From assembly GCA_020744225.1 (NCBI GenBank), contig JAGMWG010000014.1, forward strand, positions 558,001-622,000: a DNA stretch of 64,000 nucleotides, read 5' to 3'. The translations under genes were made by a program, and so were the position numbers. A model generated the notes under the pieces. That model did not search any database and was not told the origin of the DNA. It saw only the letters and a program-made list of their open reading frames with translations. The stretch comes from Paraphoma chrysanthemicola (Eukaryota; Ascomycota; Dothideomycetes; Pleosporales; Phaeosphaeriaceae). This document shows, one piece after another, positions 21,916 to 34,000 of the stretch (within the stretch, counting starts at the first letter, position 1; every line of letters starts with the position of its first letter).

Positions 21916-23778
21916 TTTGGCTTCTGATGGAAGGTATTTTGGACATTGTGTTGTCAGGGAAAGTGGTGGCAGGGCTTTGGATATAAATTATCAACACATA
22001 CATAAATTGAGACAATCGCATTGTTCAGTGGTGATGTCTTTGTTCCGCAGAACTCCACCGCTTGTGAGGGCTCAAACAAAGCGACCGCACTTATGTGACG
22101 TTTCCTCTGCAGTACCATACACAATATATTCACTACAATATCGCAACAGAGTGTAGACCAGAACTGTATCATGGCTTCAAAACACCACAGTGACTTACCC
22201 ACCACGGTAGCTGCCTTCATCGCCTCATGCACGTAGTGACGGACCGTAAGCACCGCCCGGAACCCTCATCAGTATCTCCGCACTATTTCACAACAGAACA
22301 GCCAGACAGGCCTTGTCGCACTATCAGACGCAGGCCCATTGACGTAAGAACGGCGGATCACATTGGTGTATTCGGGCGCAAGGTCATGCCAGCAATAATG
22401 TTTATTCGAGCGCGAGAGGAAAACACCGTCACTTGATGTTGCCGTTCAATTTCCACTGAACACGAAACATACGCCTCGTCGTATTGATGCGATTCCTCGA
22501 GATAACGACAACACGCTGCATTGGTCTGCTGTCGTTGTCGGTTGTCGCGGCCAGGGGCTAAGAGCCAACTACATCGATTCCTCCCGCATGCCTCACCATC
22601 TCAGCGAAGTCATTGCGCAATTTGTTGTTTTTGGGTTAGAATGGATACTCAAAAGTGTCGAGCATAAAAACGTGAAGGAAGTTAGTCTCTCTATGCGCCG
22701 TACCAATTCACTCAGAACGCGGACTATAGAGAAAATCAGGGCGGTGCGTGTGGGCCCTCTGTATGTAATGTAGCGAAGGAAACGGTGCACTGCACTATCG
22801 AGTGCAATGAGGATCGGCGAGAAGGTGAGATCAGGGAGTCTCTTCCAGAAGAGTTTGCGGAGAAGTTGCAGTGGGATTCGAGATGCACGAGTCGAAGTGT
22901 GAGAATCTTGTGAACCGAGAGATTAGAATGGAGTCGTGGCTTAATGGATGGTATGAATGGTCGTCGAACAGAACTAGGCGGGGACTGCAGGGCTGGCGGG
23001 ATTGGTTGCGTAGAGAGGGCTTAGCGGGTGATTGGTGCTGGGTGCATTTCGTGCTGTGGTTGGACGCCCTCTGTAAGCTTGGCCGTTACATTTAGCTGCA
23101 ATGGATCGCTAGTTTTCAATGTGCTATCCTTTGCGAGTTCCATTGTACTTATGACCTGGGCATATGACCTACGCCAGTTCTACAAGCAGGCAAGCTGGTA
23201 TCGAAGTACCTTTGTTGTCTTCATAGCTCTAGCGATCAATCGAGCTTTGTTATACAAATCACGTACGGATAATAGGCAACACGGCATGTATTACAGGTTA
23301 TTCACAATACATGTTGGCCTGCTACTCAGCATCCCCACCAACGTGGCACCGCAGTACATACACAAGTCAGTCCCCACATCTGGGTTTAACGGTCCGAGTC
23401 AGTAAACGGAAAACTGTCGGAATAAATCGATCGGTCGGGTTCAATTCCTTGCTCGGTACTCGGTACTCTTTCGCCCGAGCTCATTCAAGCATGATCATCG
23501 GCCCACTCGCCGGCCAGAGCCAGCAGATCACGAGATCCTTGATCAACGCTAGGTTATTTATGCAGAAGACCCTTGACAGGCACGACAAACTCCGCGCTGT
23601 GGTGCAGCGTGGGGGCGGGGTGTGGCATAGTGCAGACCACGTGCTAGCGTGTTAGAACCATCGCGAGGGTACGCGTCTCATGCACATAAGTGGACTTGTA
23701 GCAGTATGGTTGGAATGCAGTGAATATTTTGGGTATTTGTAACGAACAGCTATGCGCAACTAAAGCAGCACGAAGCTT
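21916..23778. other. 1.9 kb region without a supported gene
   Basis: I see no coding pattern with domain character on either strand. A GGGTTCAATTCC string near 23437 resembles a tRNA T-loop, but its stem does not pair and no cloverleaf forms. Confidence 0.5.
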
Positions 23779-25370
23779 CTACTTCAAGGACCAAACGCCG
23801 TTCTCCTCGACAATCTCGATTGGCCGGTTCTCGTCTAGCGATCTTCGGCCGGCCTCAAGAATTGCGGTCGTAGCGATGGTGTTCTTGAGTGTGGGCAATG
23901 GGCGGGCGTCGAGCTGGTCGAGGGTGACCTTGCCCTCGTTAAGGCCATTGACAGCATCGATGAACTTCTCGAATGAGATGTAGCCGTATCCGATTTGTCC
24001 GGCAAAGTTGCCCTCCTCGTCAGGTGCATACTTCATGTAGAAGCTTCAAAGAATTAGCATGAGCGATACAAATTGCGCGAGGATGTACGTACGGATTGTA
24101 CCAGAGAAGACCAGTGTCGTCGTCGGTGACGTCGTAACCACGCTTGGCCTGGTTTACGCGGATCTCTCCAGTGGACGCCATGTAGTGGAAGTACTGATTG
24201 GAATGTACACCTGCCTTCTGTGGCGCAGCCCAGCCTGCTGTGTAAACACCGGTTGCACGCTTGCTTGGGTCATCCTTCTTCACCCAGTCGGTCAGAAGAG
24301 TAATGGTATCCTCGGTCGCGGGGTCGCATCCGAGGGTGGTGGCGATGCCCTTGGCTGCGCTTGCCATGACACGGACTGGCTTGTAGTCTGGAACCATGGA
24401 CTCGTTGATGTCAACGTGGTGGGAGTTGAGGTAGTAGGAGATATCGCTGTCTTTGCCAGCCCACGCCTTGAATGTCTCGAGTTGGCTCCTAGATTGTGTC
24501 AATTATGGCTCAATGTGCGGCCTTCAGATTGCGTACTTTGGCTGACTCATGTAGGAATAAAAGTAGTTGAAGTCTCCAAGCTTCTGGGCCCGGAATCGAG
24601 CATCCGCGTATGCAGGATCATAACGCTTGTGGTGCTCAATGTACACAAACACGTTGTTCTTCTTTGCAGCTGCGAGGAGCTCTTGATGGTGCTCGAGAAG
24701 CTTCACAGCAGGTTTTGTGATGAGCACGTGAATGCCGCGCTCGATTGCGTAGAGTGCAATTGGGTAATGAGTGGTGTCGGGTGTGAAAATCGTAACTGCA
24801 GCCACATCAGTCTTACCGCGCACCACCAAATGAGAGCGGTCGCTTACTGGCACTTCCTTTCGGTAGCGCGTCGATCGCGGTCTTGTACGCGTCGGGGTCT
24901 GTCTTTCCTTCTTTCGGATACTCGTCAAAAGACACGTCTAGGCCGTTGTACGCCTCTGAAATGTTCTTCTGGAGGTGTTCACCTATGCATCATGAGCACC
25001 TCGGGCCAATCACACCAGCAGCGCATAACTTACGGATTGCGGGGAATTTGCCGCCGGAGACGCCAACCATGGACAACTTTCCAACCTTTCCACGCCTCCG
25101 AAGATCGAACAGAGTCAAGCCCACGACGCCGACTTTCTTGTCAGACTTGGATGCTCCTCCACCAACAAAACCCGTCGTGTACTCTCCGGTACCGACCTAG
25201 CATGCTTGTCAGCTTTGCAATCCGTAATGAATACAGTTTGAAAGGATCAACGGGCAGGTTCCCGCCTGCAGCGACTTTGCAGACACTCAAGCAGAAAAAC
25301 AAATGACCCTGTTGATGCTAATGGCCTGCGGTGAGGGGTAACGAACCATGAGAACCTCTGGCGGCGCCAT
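23779..25370 (-). CDS. Gfo/Idh/MocA-family NAD(P)-dependent oxidoreductase
   Basis: Six exons on the minus strand (25370-25347, 25196-25034, 24982-24848, 24795-24537, 24488-24093, 24043-23779) join in phase to 413 aa. Introns are 150, 51, 52, 48 and 49 bp. The protein starts MAPPEVLM, then has a Rossmann-type glycine loop (VGTGEYTTGFVGGG). The block ITIFTPDTTHYPIALYAIER-GIHVLITKP follows, where TKP replaces the usual EKP motif. YYLNSHHVDINESM probably forms the active-site region. The C-terminal part (WYNPFYMKYAPD to WSLK) fits the sugar-dehydrogenase fold. It transcribes away from an aldolase gene across 1.06 kb. The substrate is unknown; a sugar or sugar acid is likely for this family. Confidence 0.88.
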
Positions 25371-26434
25371 TTTGTGTAGTCTTGAATTTCAATGCGTAAG
25401 TGAACCAATTGAGTCTATGTGCAGCTTCTGCTGTATGGAATGCGAAAGGAGAACGATGATGTGAGCTCAGGGAAGGGGAGGCGCGTCCAGGACATTTTCT
25501 ACGCGCAGTCGCCGCGGCAATTGACCAAGCTGCGCTGATTGAACTAAAGCAAGCTGGAATAACATTTTCCCAGCAGCGACAATTGAGGGGCTCTTGGAGG
25601 GGCTGAGACGCTCACGCAGCGTGCATCAGTTTTGCCGGTTCCCGCGGCCGAATGACGTTGTTTGGTTGAGATGACCGTTCGAGTGGTGGTGGCGCTGCCC
25701 AAGAATCTGATCGGAGATTCTGAGCGGTCTGCGAGTTATATGGAGGCTGTCACGAACGAAATCGAGACGCCCAGATGGGCTGAATGTTGCTGCTCCAGTA
25801 CTCCGGAGCATGTGCGCTCATTGCATTCCGAGCGTCGAAGCCATCTACCCCAGGCCAAGACCAGGAGGAAATCGCGCCGATTGTACCCCACGCGACTGTC
25901 GCGTGCGCCATTGGCGGAGAAATATATCACATATCTTCCGTGTCCAAAATCGCTCTGCGGTGCCACCATGCTCGACATCCAAACCCTGCCGCGAACGGCA
26001 TGGCTTTCCCTCACTCAACCGATTATTTTAGTCACCCCCGTAGAAAAGCCCGCAGCAGGTCCCGCATTTCGCGCAGTTGTGTCCCGAATCCGCCAGACGG
26101 CCCACAGCCCTGCACGCGACGTTGGCTCTAGCCTTGGGTGTCTCAACCTTTCGCCGCGTCTGGCGAATGAGCGCGGCGCATTTGACGAGTTCTTGACGTC
26201 CTTAGAGGCCTCGAGAGGCGCGAACAAAGGTGGGATGGCTTTGGGCTCTGCCGAGCTAGCTCCTCTGTTCTACTTTACGCCGATTGCCCTCCATTTCGCT
26301 GGTATATTAATGCTGACCGAGCCCGTATGTGGAACGTTGGTGCTGTGTGTTTCTTCCTCCTCGTCGAACCTTTATCACCTGCACTTCACTCGTCCATTCT
26401 CATTGAACATTAATTTTGCTTGACATCTCCAAAC
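25371..26434. other. Divergent promoter region
   Basis: This 1.06 kb region separates the oxidoreductase and aldolase starts. No gene is supported. It contains TTGGAGG at 25594-25600, the reverse complement of CCTCCAA. That matches the CCNCCAA element reported for D-galacturonate-responsive genes in Aspergillus/Botrytis, but one such match is expected about every 2 kb by chance. Confidence 0.5.
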
Positions 26435-27439
26435 ATGACTTCAGGCGGCGCAACCAATGGCCATAGCAATGGCGCCACCAATGGTCACTCCAAGGAGCGC
26501 ACACCTCTCCGACCGGGCATCTACTCTCCTACCATGACTTTCTTCGACCCCGAGACAGAAGAGCTAGACATCCCTACAATCAAAAAGCATGCTGTTCGGC
26601 TTGCACAGGCTGGTCTTGTCGGCCTTGTGACCATGGGATCCAACGGAGAAGCCGTCCACCTATCAAGAGCCGAGAAGACTGCTGTCACGCGAGCAACCCG
26701 CGAAGCTCTCGATGAGGCCGGATTCCAGAATGTACCCGTCATGGTCGGTGCTTCTGAGCATGGCATCAAACTCACAATTGAGCTCTGCAAAGAAGCGGAA
26801 GCCGCTGGTGGCGAGTACGTCCTGATGGTCCCTCCAAGCTATTACCGCTACGCCATCGACGAAGACGCGATTGTGGAATATTTCACCAAGGTTGCGGATG
26901 CATCACCACTTCCGATTGTGCTTTACAACTACCCTGGCGCCGTTGCTGGTATCGACATGGACAGCGACCTCATCATTAAGCTGGCGAAGCATCCTAACAT
27001 CGTCGGCACCAAATTCACATGCGGCAACACTGGAAAGCTTACTCGCGTTGCGTTAGCTACCAATGCTGTCACACCTAAGAGCAATGGAAGCGGCTACATG
27101 GCTTTCGGCGGTATGGCTGATTTCACAGCTCAAACTGCCGCGAGTGGTGGCTCTGGAATCATCGCCGGCGGCGCCAACGTCCTACCCAAGACTTGCGTCA
27201 AGGTATGGAACCTGTGGGCAGAGGGCAAGTACGACGAAGCGTTTGAGCTTCAGAAGGTGCTCAGCAAGGGCGACTGGGTCCTGACAAAGGCCGCCATCCC
27301 CGGAACGAAGTCGGCCATTCAGTCTTACTATGGCTACGGTGGATACCCACGCCGGCCACTCAAGAGGCTGCCGCAGGAGAAGGTGGACGCTGTCGCAGAG
27401 GGCATCCGAGAGGTCATGGAGGTTGAGAAGAGCCTATAA
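26435..27439 (+). CDS. DHDPS-superfamily aldolase (HOGA/GaaC-like)
   Basis: A single-exon ORF of 334 aa from the ATG at 26435 (MTSGGATNGHSNG). The body is a complete DHDPS/N-acetylneuraminate lyase TIM barrel: GLVTMGSNGEAVHLSRAEK (substrate carboxylate loop), YVLMVPPSYYR, VLYNYPG with the catalytic Tyr (Tyr164), and NIVGTKFTCGN with the Schiff-base Lys (Lys193). The end (GIPGTKSA-like motif and YGYGGYPRRPL) resembles 4-hydroxy-2-oxoglutarate aldolase and the fungal 2-keto-3-deoxy-L-galactonate aldolase GaaC/LGA1, which yield pyruvate from keto-deoxy sugar acids. Pairing with the divergent oxidoreductase suggests a shared catabolic step. Which of these substrates it uses cannot be decided from sequence alone. 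Confidence 0.88.
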   Translation: MTSGGATNGHSNGATNGHSKERTPLRPGIYSPTMTFFDPETEELDIPTIKKHAVRLAQAGLVGLVTMGSNGEAVHLSRAEKTAVTRATREALDEAGFQNVPVMVGASEHGIKLTIELCKEAEAAGGEYVLMVPPSYYRYAIDEDAIVEYFTKVADASPLPIVLYNYPGAVAGIDMDSDLIIKLAKHPNIVGTKFTCGNTGKLTRVALATNAVTPKSNGSGYMAFGGMADFTAQTAASGGSGIIAGGANVLPKTCVKVWNLWAEGKYDEAFELQKVLSKGDWVLTKAAIPGTKSAIQSYYGYGGYPRRPLKRLPQEKVDAVAEGIREVMEVEKSL

Positions 27440-28444
27440 GGATGGTGTTAATGTGGTGAGATGGATATCTCTATGAGTTACGTTTTTTTCATGACTGAGC
27501 TTTTGGGTGCCATAGCACATGTTAGTTCGACAAAACTTTGGTCTTGCATTTCAGCTTCAGATAGGAGTAAGGTGTACATACACATTCCACAATAGACCAT
27601 CGGTCTCCCTTACCTCCTCTTCGTCGCCATGCTTTGAACTCCAAGGCTGTGAATCGTGCGTCCATATCTGTGAGACCGCCTCATAATATGAGTTCTTCCG
27701 TCTATAGTTAGTGTCATCGGGCAGTCTCGACATCATTGTGGACGTCTTCAGAAGATATTTGAGGCGATGAACATGCCGCAGGTCTGCAAGATGTGTGGTC
27801 CATGGTTTGTCCTAGTTGCAATACGTTCACATACCGTAAGCTCTGGGATGAGATCGTTGGAATGGTAATATGTAGATGCTGCATGGTAGTTGCGCCTGCT
27901 GCCAGACAAGGTCACGTGGGTGCCAAGCAGCTGCTTAGGCGCACCTTCCTCACATACACCTGCATCTCCCTACCGCAAGTTTGTCGAGGCAAAACTCTTC
28001 ACCTGAATTGTTCACTTTGCTTCGATCTCTGCTTTCTGCACCAAACTACAGCAGACATCAGCCCAATTGGCAGCGCCCTTCTTTCGAAGCAACGACCGTG
28101 GCCGCGGAGCTCCGAACTGGGCGATATATTCGCAAATAGAATTGTAATGAGTATATCAAGTGATAGAGACTACATTTGAATTGACTATTTGCAGTGCAGC
28201 CTCTAGTCAATCGTAGGTCATCGCGGTCGTACCTGCGTGCGATTATGTTTAAAACAATATACAGGCAACGCGGAAATCTGAGCCATACCCTGGTATCAAT
28301 CATTAAAAACGTTCCATACTCTTACATATCGTCTGCTCAACAGATCGAACACATTTTCGAATCGTGTACAAATGTGCACGCCCGTGTGGATATCATCAAG
28401 ACCTCCTGTCAACACCATTACGCCCATCGCACATTATCAATTTT
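27440..28444. other. Convergent intergenic region
   Basis: 3' flanks of the aldolase and XlnR-like genes. No gene is supported. Confidence 0.55.
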
Positions 28445-31088
28445 CTATATGGCTAGACCATTACCAAGGCTGGTCCATCGATACAGTGAGAGCACTTCTC
28501 GTCGCTTCGCTGGAGTCATTTCTCGGGCATGTCCGTGGCCTTTGATTTGAGCCAGAGTCGAGATCATGACTTTGCGGAAGTTCCTCTGGTACTCGGTGTT
28601 GAGGGTGACAACTGCGGCTTCGTGAGCTCGTACAATCGTTTCGCATGCTCGAATGACGCCTTCATTCGTTTCAGTGGACAATTTGTCGGCCAGTAAAAGC
28701 AGGATCAAGCTTCCCTGCAAGAGATACTGCAGGCCGATTAGCGCTTTCAACGGAAGGTGCTATGCGCAACAACTTACCATTCCGAACAAGTACGGCATGA
28801 AGGACAGATCCGGATCCAGATCGAGTATCTCTTCGACCGCATGTGCGGCTGAAATCGCATTGGATGTAGCAGCCAGGAAAGACTGTGAGCATATCCACAT
28901 GTTATCGTCCTCGAGAAGCGCCACAGGATCCCATTTGCCATGCAGAAGAATGTGCAGAACATGCATTATGTGTGTAGCATATGCGGCAACCTTTCGGGTC
29001 TGGTGCATCCATTCACTCCGAACTGGATCCGGTGTCGCATTTTGCTGGTTGACAGCCTCTTCGTTCTGGCCACAACCGTGCTGAACCTTGAACTCCTCGA
29101 TGCTGTATGCGTATCTTTCTAATTGCCGCGTGATCTCCGCCTCATGGAGCTCCCACGAATTTCGCTGGCCGAATCTTGGATGGTTCTTTTGCGCATTCAG
29201 ATCGACGATATCACCGAGTATGGTCATTAGTGGCAGGAAGAAGCCGAAGACGTCGTGCGAAGTACACTGGAAGTTCAGGCCTTTGCTTCTGGGCCCGGCG
29301 TGACCAGTGTAGAACTCGCCTGCCTGCCAAAGCGTGTCCGGCACAGGCTGATAGAGATCCTCACACTCGTTGTCCAGCATCGCCAACGGACGATTATAAC
29401 ACAACCCGAGATGTCGGTCGATCATGTACAAGAGCCACCACAGCCTGCGTCTTTCTTCCTTCATCTCTTCAATGACAGCCGCCGCCGGAGTGCTAGCTGG
29501 TACCTGTGCTCCAGAGTGTGAGCAATCGGAGATGCCAAGTTCAATGTCGCCATTATCGGGTGCGCCTCTGAGTGGATCCCGTTCTTTGCTGGTTCCCTGG
29601 GACATTTCTCTTCCGAGCTTAAGCTCCCTTGCAAGCGACCAGGCTGCATTCCACCACCGAAGTGAAGCCGCCTTGTATTCACTTGCCGAAGTCACGACGC
29701 CGAGGTTCATGTAGGTTGCAATATCGTCCAGTGTAGAGGTCGGGGGCATCGCGCCGTCTGGCCTTCCGTCATAGCGGCCAATGACTCGGTCCACGCGCAG
29801 CGTGTCATGCGCTGCCGAGGTACCGGATCCAGGAGCAAATCCGTGTGATGATGGAGAATGAACCAATGGCTTCAGCAGGTCAACTGTCAGTTTCCATAAT
29901 TTCTGGCAGATGATGGAACGAGCCGATGGTGAGGAAGTCAAGTAGCTGGCCTCACTTGTCTGTGCGGCAATCCAGAGCATACTCGCAAGCAGGGCCGGAC
30001 TGCATTTCCTGGGCTTGTGCTGTCGCATAAACGAGCGCTTTCGAAATACAGAGCCTAGGATATATGGCGACGTTGGCTCCATGAACACCGAGGATGAGCT
30101 CTGAAAATAGTACTCCAAGAGGTCGCACGCCGTCGAAACGGTCATAATCGTTCCTAGATGAGGCACTAAAGGCTTGAGGACGGGATATCTGCACGACACC
30201 AAGCCCGCACCACCTGTCTGCGATGAACTGACACTCGCGCCTGACTGTGGCGACCCGGTGTCGACGGAGCCATAGCTATGTGGCGACGATTGCCTGGCAG
30301 CCTGGTACATCTGAGCATAACCCATGTTCGCATACTCTGGCGGCAATGACCCGTTCTGTCCCGGAAGCATATGCATGCCATTCATGGCATACATGAGTTC
30401 ACCTCTGGGTAGCTCAGCGTGCATTGGTGGGTACGCAGCGCCGGAGCCCAGGAGCAAGGGGTCTATCATCATGTGATTGACTGGTGGGTTAAAAGGTGCG
30501 CCTAGCGATGCACGTCAGCATGATCAAAAAGACACGCGGCATCTCAATTACCTGTGTGCATTCCTTGCCATTCTCCTGGTGGCGCATTGTGGATGCCTTT
30601 GCTGGACGGAAAATGCTGTACGACGGGTGTCGCTTCTGACTGGGACCACACCTCCTCTTCCATCTCGGAAAGACCACCAGGCCGTTCAAAATAACCACCG
30701 CTTTGAGCCATTCCACTTGGCGTCTGTGGGCTGTGGCCAGCGGCGGCAGCTTCTTCTCTTTGCTTTTGGATATGTCGCGGTACCTGTCAAAAGTAAGCAT
30801 GAACATCAGAACGATGGCTGAACACCCGCAGAGCCTCACGGGAGTAACAGACTCTGGTATTGTGCGCGGTTGTGTATAGGTGGGGCCGATACATACCTTG
30901 CCTCGTCTCTTCTTCTCCCGGTTGTACTGGCAAACGTACTCGAGTTCAATGCAACGAGAACACGGCGACTGACCGTTACACCTCGTTCGCATCCGATGGC
31001 AGTGGTCGCACGCTCGGCTTACTCTCCGTTTGACAGGTGCCGAGCTCCTGCGCTCGAGTTTTGGCATCTCTCCGTTCGTGGGCTCCAT
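28445..31088 (-). CDS. XlnR/Xyr1-family Zn2Cys6 transcription activator
   Basis: Four exons (31088-30897, 30783-30552, 30501-28778, 28726-28445) with introns of 113, 50 and 51 bp give 809 aa. The DNA-binding Zn2Cys6 cluster (Cys27, 30, 37, 43, 46, 53; ACDHCHRMRTRC, CSRCIELEYVC) is followed by NREKKRRGKVPRHIQKQR. The large fungal regulatory domain carries the blocks that mark XlnR/Xyr1: FFLPLMTILGDIVDLNAQKN, THIMHVLHILLHGKWDPVAL, DPDLSFMPYLFGMYLLQGS and CETIVRAHEAAVVTLNTEYQ, ending SLYRW. XlnR activates xylanase and cellulase genes. The zinc cluster differs from that of canonical XlnR (HCHRMRTRCNG versus my recollection of QCNQLRTKCDG), so it could be a paralog. Tandem GGCTAA sites lie upstream. 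Confidence 0.9.
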
Positions 31089-34000
31089 CGAAGCAATTGT
31101 CGGGTGTTCGAAGAATGAGATCGGCTGACTCTCGTCGATGGGATCCGAAGGCGAAAGAGAGCGGTCAATGGGAAAATCTGGGGACGGTCATGCGTTACTT
31201 GGGGAAGCATATGTGGGCCCTCCGAGTAGAGCGTTAGTGCGAAGGCACCTCCGACCTTATGGGATCCTGGTCACTAACAGCCACGATCTGAATCTTCCAT
31301 GCATCCACGCAGCTTCGAGAAGCGAGATCAGCTCGAACCTAATATCAGCAGACGCAATCGTTAATTCCACAGTCCATGGTTGTATGGGGGCTGTAAGGGA
31401 TTGGCCCGCCGATCCTTGAGGGCACTTGAATCGGCACCTGGTTTTCGGCGTAGCCACCGACCGCGCATGAGCCAACCAGGAGGCGTGTGGCTAAACGGCT
31501 AAATAAACACGTTCATTGCCAGGGTGCCCCGCATCGCAAAGACAGAGAATAGCCCGCGGTGCGGACCATCACTCCGTCAGCGTGCACGTCAACACCCGCC
31601 TCTCCTCGCTGCGCTTGGCCTCGCCGTCTGGCACACTCTACCTTGGGAGATTCTTACCCCGTGGCTTGCTGCACCTAACCGTCTCAACGCTCGCCGAGGG
31701 CGCCTTGCGCAACCTGCGGATTGCGTAGTCCATACCACTCCTGCTATAGCCTGTCCCTTTTCTCTAGGCGAATTGATGCGATCGAGGACGCGCGCCATGT
31801 GGCAATGCGAATTACCGTGAATTACCTACTGAAACTCATCCATCCCTCATCGAGTTTCGCTGGAAGCCTAAGAAGCGATCAAATGCCAGACGTCAGGGCG
31901 TTAGAACATGCATGCCACAACGCGACCCTGAAACAGCTGCCACCAAACGATCCTTTCGCGTGTGCATAGGCTACCCGAAACTGCAGCGAATGACGTCCGC
32001 TATGACCCGCCCTAGAAGGAACAAGTGTTCGAGAACTTGCATGTACCACTGTACCCTCGCGGCGAAGACACGCAGAACTAGTCGTTCGGTGTTCACTTGA
32101 CAAACTTTCTCTTTCGCAGATCTTGAATAGAGTTTCGGGCTTGCCAACTGAGCGTGCAGACCTACTGCAAGCTTCCTTCATGATGTACTCGCCCAACGTC
32201 ACCGCTCAGTCGTGACAGCCATCACGATAACCCCGATGTTACACATTCGGGAGGCGCAGATTAGATGCGCATGATCCTCACTTAACGCATTTGCCCTTCT
32301 GTTAGATGCTCTGACACGGATGCTCTATTCCTCTTGCAGGCAAAATACTATACCAGCAATACGCACCGTCTGCTTTCGACTATCATTTCATTCTCTATTT
32401 GTTCCAGACGACGCCCGTCTCGTTCTACTGGGCACGCCCGTCGCAATTCATTCGGCCTCGGGTTCACAAGCGGCAGCTGTTGGCCAGCACTTCTAAACCT
32501 GAAACGAGTTATCGAAGCAAAGGGGAAAGGCCAGCTTTGTTCTATGCGGTGATCTTCACGCCACTACAAGTCTTCTCTTCACATGCAAGAAGCCTGGTTC
32601 ATGCACAGTCGCAATTTGGGGCTTGCTGACAGCGCTGCCGGCCCGCCCATAGTTCGCACAACCCAGGTCATTGCTACCACAGGTCTGATTCGCGGATGTT
32701 GGTGCTCGACGATGCTTTTCTCGCGCACTGCTGTACCTACGAGCACGAGGACATCATGGATGGACACCATGCATGGCGGCAGAAATGTCCACAATTTACA
32801 GACGCAACGCCGATGCAGCATATACCTGCACGTTTCGGGACCTGCGTGTCTTGCATTGGTCCATACCATCGACATCCATATCTTGCAGGCATAACCAGCA
32901 AGCACAACGCACGCGGCAGCTCATGTCGTGTAACCGAGTGCTTTGATAGCTGCGTCTTTTCTTGGTCAAGTGGCCACGGCCATCGCTCAGCTTGCAGTTA
33001 GGTTCACTGACATGATTCGCCCACATTGGTCACCGAAGCACGGATCCCTGAGGTTCCCCACAAACGCTAATATGTCGCTCTATTCCTCAGCTATGACTAA
33101 CTTTCATCTACCCGTCACTAAAGGTGGAGGCAACGCCTTCACCGAGTCTTTCCTGACGATTCCGCTTTGGGAACAGGCAACCAATGCGCCCTGTGCACCA
33201 CATAATGAAGATGGATGGCACGGTCATTTCTCACCAGCTAGGGCCCGCCCCAAGATTTTGCAATTTTGGAACCGCGGGCTACACGTAGCTTTAGTCTGGA
33301 TTATCAGATAATTTGCGACTCTCAACGGCTGAAGGCTTCCTGTGAGGTTCCCAGATTAAGGGTCCACACCTATACGTTATACATGCAGCCACCAACGACA
33401 TCCACTCTAGGGCCATGGCGATGCCGGGTAACTACAAGCCGGATTATGAGTCCTGGTACCGAAGTCGCACGAGCTGCAGGTAGATGGCCCATCGGGTGCA
33501 TGCTGGCATCAGTCGCTACATTTCGCACGGTCACAAGTGTCCTTCCCCAGGTTTCTAATCTAGCGATACCAGGAAGAGACCATGCAGCCACATCTGGAAG
33601 GCACCATCGGCTCAGCGGAAGCGTGCTGCGTAGCGACGCCGCATTCCTTGCTGATCTTATACCTCCCTTCGCACTGCTATACCCTCGCTGTATAAGGACC
33701 CACATTATCCCCGCAAATCAGAAGTCGCCTTGATTTTCAAGCATCAGAACTAGTGCGACCCGGCTGCCGCCTCGGCTAAGCAATGGTGATACTGTATGAC
33801 CGCCTTCGACGGCTTCTAGCCTCACAATTGAGGACGCTTTTGTCGCCCCTAGAAGCTAAACGACGCCAAGTTCCGAAGTCCTGCGCCGTCTCATCTAGGA
33901 GCGAGAGCTGGCCAGATCATGCAGCAAGTTCGCTCATCGACACTTTCTTGGGGATCTGCAGGGGACTACGGTATAACAGCAAGTATTATGACAGGTCCTC

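Noticed and set aside
23430..23460. T-loop-like GGGTTCAATTCC
   Set aside because: The flanking T-stem does not pair, and no anticodon arm is found upstream.
24059..25306. Plus-strand 415-codon open frame
   Set aside because: It lies antisense to the oxidoreductase exons and crosses its introns. The minus-strand reading has a Rossmann fold and consistent splice phases, while the plus reading has no domain.
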